13,793 bases of DNA from Anaerolineae bacterium (GTDB taxonomy: Bacteria; Chloroflexota; Anaerolineae; Aggregatilineales; Aggregatilineaceae). Under the pieces are notes generated by a model that had not been told where the DNA came from, made no database searches, and was given only the letters and a program-made list of their open reading frames with translations. How positions within the stretch are numbered: position 1 is the first letter of the stretch; each line of letters opens with the position of its first letter. Where the stretch lies: contig JAGPFT010000025.1 of NCBI GenBank assembly GCA_018056405.1, positions 1-13,793 on the forward strand, in the 5' to 3' direction. Both the position numbers and the translations under genes were made by a program. Below, one piece after another: positions 4,896 through 11,026 of this stretch.

Positions 4896-5912
4896 TTACG
4901 GGATGTCGGCGGGCGGAATCACGTCCCACACGGGCAGGGCAATCACCACCAGCCGGTGCGTGTTGGCATAAGATGGCCAGCACGTTACGAGCGTAACACG
5001 TTCGTCCGCCGTCGGCAATATCCACCGGGCATTCTCGGCGCGCACGTCGAGCGGTTGCCCTTCCTCGGCCAGGGTCATGGTCTGCACGACCACGTAATAG
5101 TAGTGCTGCTCAGCGGAGTCGAGCGCGATCCAGTCGCCCGGTTTCAGTGCCGAGAGGTAGCGGAAGACCTCGCCGTAAATGTTGTGGTGCCCGTTGAGGA
5201 CGGTGTTGCCGGGCGCGCCCAGCGGCGCAGAAGTCTGGTGCCAGCCGGCGGCGCGCGTGGGCGGCACGTCCCACTGGCTGAACAGCCCGCCATCCAGCGT
5301 GACCGCGTGCTGGCCGACCGGCACAATCGGCGCATCCAGGCCGAGGGCGGGAATGCGGATGCGCGTAGGCGGCTCGCCAGGGGGTGGCGTCGGCGGTGGA
5401 GAGGACGGCATTGGCGTGACTGAGGCGGCGGGCAGGGGCGTCAGAGTGGTGAGCAACGTCGGAGACGGTGCCGCCTCCGTCACGGGGGGTGTGGCCGATG
5501 GCGTGAGCGTTGGCGTCGCGGAAGGGGCTGGCGTCTGCGTTTCTTCCGGCGGCGCGGTTGGCGACGGCTCAGCCGGCGACGGCGTGATCGTGCTGGCGGG
5601 GGTGTCGCTGGGAGCAGCGGTATGCGTCGGGGCGACGGTCGCCGATGGCGTGGGCGGCTCGCTGACCGGCAGAATCACCACCTGAGTGAGCGCAGCGGGC
5701 AACGGCGGTGCGGGCAGGGCCGTGCCGAGCAGCCCCAGAGTCGGCGTGGGTTCGGGCGTGCCGAAGAGGTTAGGCGGCACGATCACTGCATCATCTGGGG
5801 CCAGAATCCGCCAGCCGAGCAGCGCGAGTCCGCCGGCCACACACGCGACGCCGATTGCGCCGAGAATGATGCCGAGCGCGAGTGTTCCCCTGGACGGTGA
5901 GCGGCGGGACAT
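4896..5912 (-). CDS. Class D/E-like sortase with long Pro/Thr linker
   Basis: A 338-residue membrane-anchored transpeptidase of the sortase family. One N-terminal membrane helix (about 11-33) is followed by a low-complexity Pro/Thr/Ser/Ala linker (about 51-182) and the catalytic beta-barrel (183-338). Active-site residues are visible: His242 in LNGHHN, Cys311 in LVTCWPSY and Arg320 in NTHRLVVIA. The linker, about 130 residues of PTP/TPS repeats, should place the barrel away from the membrane and is longer than in typical sortases. The start ATG is 13 bp after the phosphatase gene stop, so the two are probably cotranscribed. No substrate with an LPxTG-like sorting signal is encoded here. The subclass is uncertain; Chloroflexota sortases of this kind are poorly characterised. 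Confidence 0.88.
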   Translation of the reverse strand: MSRRSPSRGTLALGIILGAIGVACVAGGLALLGWRILAPDDAVIVPPNLFGTPEPTPTLGLLGTALPAPPLPAALTQVVILPVSEPPTPSATVAPTHTAAPSDTPASTITPSPAEPSPTAPPEETQTPAPSATPTLTPSATPPVTEAAPSPTLLTTLTPLPAASVTPMPSSPPPTPPPGEPPTRIRIPALGLDAPIVPVGQHAVTLDGGLFSQWDVPPTRAAGWHQTSAPLGAPGNTVLNGHHNIYGEVFRYLSALKPGDWIALDSAEQHYYYVVVQTMTLAEEGQPLDVRAENARWILPTADERVTLVTCWPSYANTHRLVVIALPVWDVIPPADIP

Positions 5913-5925
5913 GGCAGGCGCGCGC

Positions 5926-6636
5926 TCAGGTGTCGCGCTGACCGTTCAGGATGGCGCGCAGCACGGCGTTCGTGTCTTCGAGCGTGGGGAAAAGGCCGTC
6001 CGGTTGGCAGGCGGCCAATTCACCGGCGCTGAACGGGCCGGTGGCGACGGCGATGGTTCGCGCGCCGATGCTGTGCGCGCAGGCGATGTCGCCGGGCGTG
6101 TCGCCGATGATCACCACGCGGTCGGGCGCGAAGTCCGCCCCGTTGAAGGCGTTGGCCCGCGCCAGCGCCAGCGGCGGCAGCATGGCCCGGTTCCAGCCCT
6201 CCGAGCCAAACGCGCCGATGGGGAAGTCGGCGGGGTCGAAGCCCGCCGCGCGCAGCTTGATGGGCACCAGAGCGGCCATGTTGCCTGTGACCAGGCCTAG
6301 CAACACAGCAGGGTCGGCGCGCAGCGCGGCGACCAGCCTGGGAGCGCCTGCGCACGGTTTGACCGGGCACCCGCCGATGATCTCGGACAGCCGTTGGGCG
6401 ACGACCCGGTTGTACTCGGCCAGGTGCGCCTCAATCTCTTCGGCAGTAATACCTGCCGGAGTCAGCGCCTCCAGCAGAATCTGCCAGTCGGTCTTGCCGG
6501 CGAAGCTCAGGTCGTCGAGGACGCCGGTGGTGCCGAACACGTCCTGTATGGCCAGGCGCGTCGCGGCGCGCCCGCAGCCGCCAGAGTGGAGCAGGGTGCC
6601 ATCAATGTCGAACAGAACGAGCGAGGTCTTGGGCAT
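5926..6636 (-). CDS. HAD-superfamily hydrolase, phosphoglycolate phosphatase-like
   Basis: A 236-residue cytoplasmic HAD subfamily IA phosphatase. Motif I is FDIDGTLL (9-16; nucleophile Asp10, acid/base Asp12), motif II LVTGN (115-119; Thr117), motif III the lysine in IKLRAAGF (126-133; Lys127) and motif IV IIGDTPGDI (177-185; Asp179, Asp183). The alpha-helical cap lies between residues 17 and 90. The substrate cannot be read from sequence; phosphoglycolate, pyrophosphate or sugar phosphates are options. I chose the ATG at 6634-6636 because motif I then sits at residue 9, as usual; a TTG seven codons upstream is possible. No strong Shine-Dalgarno is seen at either. It leads a two-gene unit with the sortase. 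Divergent from nifJ. Confidence 0.85.
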   Translation of the reverse strand: MPKTSLVLFDIDGTLLHSGGCGRAATRLAIQDVFGTTGVLDDLSFAGKTDWQILLEALTPAGITAEEIEAHLAEYNRVVAQRLSEIIGGCPVKPCAGAPRLVAALRADPAVLLGLVTGNMAALVPIKLRAAGFDPADFPIGAFGSEGWNRAMLPPLALARANAFNGADFAPDRVVIIGDTPGDIACAHSIGARTIAVATGPFSAGELAACQPDGLFPTLEDTNAVLRAILNGQRDT

Positions 6637-6714
6637 GGCTGGAGATCGCGGGTGCAACGAGCATGGGTCTGCGCAGATTATACCGTCTTAGGCGGCCCTG
6701 CGGCTGCGCGCCGG

Positions 6715-6911
6715 GGTAAAAGGGGTGCGTGCAAAGGTTGAGTGATACGTGTGACGCTGGCAGTAGCCTCACCCCTAGCCTCGCTGCGCTCGGCTTGCCC
6801 CCTCAGCCACGTCGTGAAGAGGGGGCGGCGAGGCGCATCAGCGCCGAGCAGGGGTGAGGCTAAGGAGCGCGACCCTGTTGCCTGACGGGTTTTGCACGCA
6901 CCCGGTAAAAG
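6715..6911. mobile_element. 181-bp MITE with perfect 8-bp target duplication (element D/E)
   Basis: The left end GGGTGCGTGCAAA (6723-6735) and right end TTTGCACGCACCC (6891-6903) are a perfect 13-bp terminal inverted repeat. Directly outside both is GGTAAAAG (6715-6722 and 6904-6911), an 8-bp direct repeat expected from transposition. The interior has no gene; its core is an R1 palindrome (6764-6862). Eight-base duplications are made by several IS families (for example ISL3, IS66, IS256, IS1595), so the trans-acting transposase cannot be named from this. The intact duplication suggests relatively recent insertion. Confidence 0.8.
6764..6862 (+). repeat. R1 palindromic repeat, copy 4, inside the MITE
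   Basis: The outer arms TAGCCTCACCCCT (6764-6776) and AGGGGTGAGGCTA (6850-6862) are a perfect 13-bp pair. Relative to copies 1 and 3 two arm positions differ and both are compensated on the opposite arm. The CTCGCTGCGCTCGGCTTG core is conserved; the inner hairpin is degraded (CCCCCTCAGCC against GAAGAGGGGG). Confidence 0.75.
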
Positions 6912-7138
6912 TGACACTCATCATCCATAACCTGACATTCCACACTACTGAGGCCCTGGCAAACGGTCTAAACTCTGGGCGAAGCGACCGAGAAAACGTT
7001 GAAATTCGGGTGAAGTTGCGCCCGTGATCGGCCAATCGTCTCTCACCGTGCTTCCAACGTTTGCACTGCATAACTCGTCCGGCGATCATTGCCTGCCAGA
7101 CTGTGCGTCTGGCGCGCGGTCATCTGGCGAGAGAACAC

Positions 7139-7144
7139 AGGAGG
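7139..7144 (+). promoter_or_regulatory. Shine-Dalgarno AGGAGG of nifJ
   Basis: A perfect AGGAGG, 6 bases before the ATG at 7151. It decides the start; an in-frame ATG 90 bases upstream (7061) has no such site and would add 30 residues that do not resemble the family. Confidence 0.88.
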
Positions 7145-7150
7145 AAATTG

Positions 7151-10100
7151 ATGGCTAGTGGTAAATCGTCCCGCACCATGGTGACGATTGACGGCAACAG
7201 CGCTGCCGCTCAGGTGGCCCATGCCCTCAATGAGGTCATCGCGATCTATCCCATCACGCCGTCGTCGCCAATGGGCGAGGAAGCCGATGAGCTTTCGGCT
7301 GCTGGCGTGAAGAACATCTGGGGCACGGTGCCAGATGTCACCGAAATGCAGGCCGAGAGCGGCGCGGCGGGGGCCATTCACGGGGCGCTGAGCACTGGCG
7401 CGCTGGCGACGACGTTCACGGCCTCACAGGGCTTGCTGCTGATGATCCCCAATATGTACAAGATCGCCGGCGAGTTGCTCCCCACTGTTTTCCACGTCTC
7501 GGCGCGCTCGCTAGCCGTGCACGCTCTGTCCATCTTCGGAGATCACTCGGACGTGATGGCTGTGCGCCAGACGGGTTGGGCGCTGCTGGCATCGGGCAGC
7601 GTTCAGGAAGTGCACGACTTCGCCCTGATCGCCCAGGCGGCGACGCTGGAATCGCGTGTGCCGTTCGTTCATTTCTTCGATGGCTTCCGCACGTCGCACG
7701 AAATCCAGAAGATCGAGCAGCTTACGCACGAGGACATGCACGCGCTTATTGACGATCAGTTCGTGCTCGCGCACCGGATGCGCGCCATGTCGCCGGACCG
7801 CCCTGTGCTGCGCGGCACGGCGCAGAACCCCGATGTCTACTTTCAGGGCCGCGAGACAGTCAACCCGTTCTATGCCGCCACGCCGGGGATCGTCCAGAAG
7901 GTCATGGATCGCTTCGCCGAAGTCGTGGGCCGCCAGTATCATCTGTTCGACTATGTGGGCGCGCCCGACGCCGAGCGCATCGTCATCCTGATGGGGTCTG
8001 GCGCGGAGGTGGCGCATGAGCTGGTGGACTACATGCTGGCGCGCGGCGAGAAGATCGGCGTGCTCAAGGTCCGCCTGTACCGCCCCTTCGTCGGCGAGGC
8101 GCTGATTGCCGCCATCCCCAAGACGGTCCAGTCCATCGCCGTGCTCGACCGGACGAAAGAACCGGGCGCGGCCGGCGAGCCGCTCTACCAGGATGTGATC
8201 ACGGCGTTCACGGAAGCGATTGCCAACGGTTCCTGGGATAAGATGCCGCTGATCGTCGGCGGGCGCTACGGCCTCGGCTCTAAGGAGTTCACTGCGGCGA
8301 TGGTCAAGGCGGTCTTCGACAATCTGGCCGCCGCCAAGCCCAAGAACCACTTCACGATTGGCATTGTGGACGATGTATTGCACACCAGCCTGGACTGGGA
8401 CGACGACTTCTCTACCGAAGGCAAGGAGGTGCACCGCGCCCTGTTCTTCGGCCTGGGCGCGGATGGCACGGTGGGGGCCAACAAGAACTCGATCAAGATC
8501 ATCGGCAAGGCGACCGATAACTACGCCCAGGGCTACTTCGTCTACGACTCCAAGAAGTCCGGCGCGCGTACGGTTTCGCACCTGCGCTTCTCGCCCAAGC
8601 CCATCCGCAGCAGCTACCAGATCAAGAAGGCGGGCTTCCTGGCTTGCCACAAGTTCACCTTCCTTGAGCAGTTCGACATGCTCAGCCAGCTTGAGAAGGG
8701 CGGCACCTTCCTGCTCAACAGTCCCTATGGCGGTGCCCAGGTGTGGGATCATCTGCCGCGCGAGGTGCAGCAGCAGATCATTGATAAGCAGCCCAAGTTC
8801 TACGTCATTGATGCCGACTCCATCGCCCGGTCGGTTGGGCTGGGTGGCCGCATCAACATCATCATGCAGGCGGCCTTCTTCGAGATTTCCGGTGTGCTGC
8901 CGGAGGAGAAGGCGATGGAGATGATCAGCGCGGCGGTCGAGGACACCTACGGGCGCAAGGGCGGCAAGGTCGTGGATATGAACATCCGCGCCGCTGAGGT
9001 GGCGGTGGATCGCATCGAGCGCGTCAGCTACCCCAGCGAAGTCACCAGCAAGTTCTCCATGCGCTTGCCCGTGCCGGAGTACGCGCCGGAGTTCGTCCAG
9101 AATGTGACCGCCGAGATCATCGCTGGGCGCGGGGACTGGCTGCCTGTCTCCAAGTTCCCGGTTGACGGCACCTACCCGACGGCCACGACCCAATACGAGA
9201 AGCGCACGGTGGCGACCGAGATTCCCGTCTGGGACCCCGAAGTCTGCATCCAGTGCAATCAGTGCGCCTACGTCTGCCCGCACGCCACGATCCGCATGAA
9301 GGTCTACGACGCGCAGTACGCCAATGGCGGCTCGCCCAAGACCTTCAAATCCACCGAGGCGAGGGGCCGCGAGTGGAAGGGCATGAAGTACACCCTCCAG
9401 GTCGCGCCCGAAGACTGCACCGGCTGCGGCGTGTGCGTCGAGATGTGCCCGGCCTACGCCAAGGACGCCAGCGGCCAGAAGACCGAGCGCAAGGCGATCC
9501 ACTTGGCTCCACTGACCGAGGAACTGCGCTACAACGAGGCCGAGAACTGGGATTACTTCCTGGCCCTGCCCGAAACGGACCCGGCTACCTTCAATCGCTT
9601 CACGGTCAAGGGGTCGCAGTTCATCCGCCCGCTGTTCGAGTTCTCCGGCGCGTGCGCCGGCTGCGGCGAGACGCCGTACATCAAGCTCATGTCGCAGCTT
9701 TTCGGCGACCGGGCGATCATTGCCAACGCGACCGGTTGCTCGTCCATCTACGGCGGCAACCTGCCCACCACGCCCTACGCCGTGCGCGCCGACGGGCGCG
9801 GCCCGACCTGGTCGAACTCGCTGTTTGAAGATGCGGCGGAGTTCGGCATGGGGATGCGCCTGACCGCAGACAAGCTGACCCGTTATGCCCGCGAGCTGCT
9901 CGACCAGCTCATCGCCCAGGCGCAGAATCACCACGAACTGCTCGAAGCGATCCGCGACGCCGACCAGAGCACGCAGGAAGGGATCGAGCAGCAACGCCAG
10001 CGTGTGGCTCAGCTCAAAGACCTGCTGGAGCAGGACAGCAGGCCGTTCGCCAGGCAATTCCTGGGCGTGGCCGACTACCTGGTGAAGAAGTCGGTGTGGA

Positions 10101-10735
10101 TTTTTGGCGGCGACGGCTGGGCCTACGACATTGGCTACGGCGGCCTGGATCACGTGCTGGCATCGGGGCGTAACGTCAATGTGCTCGTGCTCGACACCGG
10201 CGTGTACTCCAACACCGGCGGCCAGATGTCGAAGGCGACGCCGCGCGGCGCGGTGGCCAAGTTCGCCGCCGCCGGCAAGGAGATGCCCAAGAAAGACCTG
10301 GGCATGATCGCCATGACCTACGGCAACATCTACGTCGCTCAGGTGGCGCTCGGCGCTAACATGACCCAGGCGATCAAGGCGTTCGCCGAAGCAGAAGCCT
10401 ACAACGGACCGTCGCTGATCATTGCCTACAGCCAGTGCATCTCGCACGGCTACGACCTGCGCTACGGCTACCAGAACCAGAAGGACGCCGTTGAGTCCGG
10501 CTTCTGGCCGCTTTACCGCTTCAACCCGGACAACACGCGCGCCGGCAAGCAGCCGCTCATGCTGGACTCTAAAGCGCCGACAGTGGACATCGAGCAGTGG
10601 ATGTACAAAGAGAATCGCTTCCGCATCCTGCGCAACGCCGACCCGCAGCGGGCCACCGAGCTACTGGAGATGATGCGCCAGGACGTGGCCATGCGCTGGA
10701 AGATGTACGAGCAATGGGCGCAGTTCGACCTCTAG
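7151..10735 (+). CDS. nifJ: Pyruvate:ferredoxin (flavodoxin) oxidoreductase, single-chain
   Basis: An 1194-residue cytoplasmic enzyme oxidising pyruvate with CoA to acetyl-CoA and CO2, passing electrons to ferredoxin or flavodoxin; reversible in some anaerobes. Fused domains in order: N-terminal pyruvate-binding domain with YPITPSSPMGE (33-43); transketolase-like domain II; gamma domain with FFGLGADGTVGANKNSIK near residue 440; linker; two 4Fe-4S motifs, CIQCNQCAYVCP (699-710) and CTGCGVCVEMCP (756-767); and a C-terminal TPP domain with the proximal-cluster cysteines C835, C838 and C1096 and the TPP motif GGDGWAYDIGYGG (from 986). All twelve cluster cysteines are present and length is normal for NifJ. 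It stands alone, with a strong ribosome site, followed by a hairpin and terminator, so it is probably monocistronic. It implies anaerobic or microaerobic metabolism. The nif name does not imply nitrogen fixation here. Confidence 0.97.
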   Translation: MASGKSSRTMVTIDGNSAAAQVAHALNEVIAIYPITPSSPMGEEADELSAAGVKNIWGTVPDVTEMQAESGAAGAIHGALSTGALATTFTASQGLLLMIPNMYKIAGELLPTVFHVSARSLAVHALSIFGDHSDVMAVRQTGWALLASGSVQEVHDFALIAQAATLESRVPFVHFFDGFRTSHEIQKIEQLTHEDMHALIDDQFVLAHRMRAMSPDRPVLRGTAQNPDVYFQGRETVNPFYAATPGIVQKVMDRFAEVVGRQYHLFDYVGAPDAERIVILMGSGAEVAHELVDYMLARGEKIGVLKVRLYRPFVGEALIAAIPKTVQSIAVLDRTKEPGAAGEPLYQDVITAFTEAIANGSWDKMPLIVGGRYGLGSKEFTAAMVKAVFDNLAAAKPKNHFTIGIVDDVLHTSLDWDDDFSTEGKEVHRALFFGLGADGTVGANKNSIKIIGKATDNYAQGYFVYDSKKSGARTVSHLRFSPKPIRSSYQIKKAGFLACHKFTFLEQFDMLSQLEKGGTFLLNSPYGGAQVWDHLPREVQQQIIDKQPKFYVIDADSIARSVGLGGRINIIMQAAFFEISGVLPEEKAMEMISAAVEDTYGRKGGKVVDMNIRAAEVAVDRIERVSYPSEVTSKFSMRLPVPEYAPEFVQNVTAEIIAGRGDWLPVSKFPVDGTYPTATTQYEKRTVATEIPVWDPEVCIQCNQCAYVCPHATIRMKVYDAQYANGGSPKTFKSTEARGREWKGMKYTLQVAPEDCTGCGVCVEMCPAYAKDASGQKTERKAIHLAPLTEELRYNEAENWDYFLALPETDPATFNRFTVKGSQFIRPLFEFSGACAGCGETPYIKLMSQLFGDRAIIANATGCSSIYGGNLPTTPYAVRADGRGPTWSNSLFEDAAEFGMGMRLTADKLTRYARELLDQLIAQAQNHHELLEAIRDADQSTQEGIEQQRQRVAQLKDLLEQDSRPFARQFLGVADYLVKKSVWIFGGDGWAYDIGYGGLDHVLASGRNVNVLVLDTGVYSNTGGQMSKATPRGAVAKFAAAGKEMPKKDLGMIAMTYGNIYVAQVALGANMTQAIKAFAEAEAYNGPSLIIAYSQCISHGYDLRYGYQNQKDAVESGFWPLYRFNPDNTRAGKQPLMLDSKAPTVDIEQWMYKENRFRILRNADPQRATELLEMMRQDVAMRWKMYEQWAQFDL

Positions 10736-10745
10736 TCACGGGAGG

Positions 10746-10776
10746 GACTTGCGAAGTCTCCAAGACTTCGCAAGTC
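10746..10776. repeat. Perfect 13-bp stem-loop after nifJ
   Basis: GACTTGCGAAGTC (10746-10758) and GACTTCGCAAGTC (10764-10776) are exact reverse complements around a 5-base TCCAA loop, starting 11 bases after the nifJ stop. The arm itself contains the short inverted repeat GACTTGCGAAGTC (GACTT..AAGTC), so alternative smaller hairpins are possible. Not followed by a U-run; a repeat or mRNA 3'-end stabiliser is more likely than a terminator. Confidence 0.8.
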
Positions 10777-10796
10777 TGACCAGACCGCAAAGCAAC

Positions 10797-10828
10797 AACG
10801 CCCCAGGGCCGCAACTCTGGGGCGTTTT
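10797..10828 (+). terminator. Intrinsic terminator of nifJ
   Basis: A perfect 10-bp stem AACGCCCCAG / CTGGGGCGTT (10797-10806 and 10817-10826) with a 10-base loop ends in TTTT (10825-10828). On the other strand it is followed by GTTGTTGC, so it may also serve the converging A2M gene. Confidence 0.75.
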
Positions 10829-10888
10829 GTGTCACGGCGCGGGGGCATTTGCCATGCATACACATTAGGTGAAGGCATCTCGCGGAAA

Positions 10889-11002
10889 CGCCCCTCCCCC
10901 TGGCCCCCTCCCCGGCCAAGCCAGGGAGGGGGAAAGTGCCATGCCAGCCGATCAAAGTCCCCCTCTCTAGCTCGGCTGGAGAGGGGGATTTAGGGGGTGA
11001 GG
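10889..11002. repeat. R1-related double hairpin repeat, copy 5
   Basis: It contains CCCTCCCCCTGGC/GCCAGGGAGGGGG-like arms around 10892-10932 and a perfect TCCCCCTCTC / GAGAGGGGGA stem (10958-10967, 10979-10988), and ends GGGGGTGAGGCG. The left arm lacks the CCTCACCCC head, so the outer stem of R1 is lost. It lies 24 bases beyond the A2M stop codon. Confidence 0.6.
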
Positions 11003-11026
11003 CGACTTAGCTTAACGCCTGTGCAT

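Larger units (their letters stand above)
6637..7150. other. Divergent spacer between the HAD gene and nifJ
   Basis: 514 bases without a gene. The first half is occupied by a 181-bp MITE (6723-6903) with its 8-bp target duplications. The remaining 240 bases (6912-7150) are non-repetitive, more AT-rich than the genes, and must hold the nifJ promoter. I cannot pick a convincing -35/-10 pair; CATAAC boxes at about 6926 and 7070 lack partners. No Rex-like (TTGTGA...TCACAA) operator is visible. Confidence 0.6.
10736..11026. other. Convergent spacer between nifJ and the A2M gene
   Basis: 291 bases with no gene. It contains a perfect 13-bp hairpin (10746-10776), an intrinsic terminator (10797-10828) and a two-hairpin GC-rich repeat (10889-11002). 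The stretch 10829-10888 shows nothing recognisable. Confidence 0.7.

Noticed and set aside
7061..7150. 30-residue N-terminal extension of nifJ
   Set aside because: The AGGAGG six bases before the ATG at 7151 fixes the start; the extension has no family similarity.
6912..7150. Redox (Rex) operator or clear sigma70 promoter for nifJ
   Set aside because: No TTGTGA...TCACAA-like dyad and no -35/-10 pair with correct spacing could be found by eye.
7511..10447. 978-codon open frame antisense to nifJ
   Set aside because: It lies wholly within the PFOR gene, has a His/Arg/Val-rich shadow composition and no domain; long antisense frames are expected in GC-rich codon-biased genes.
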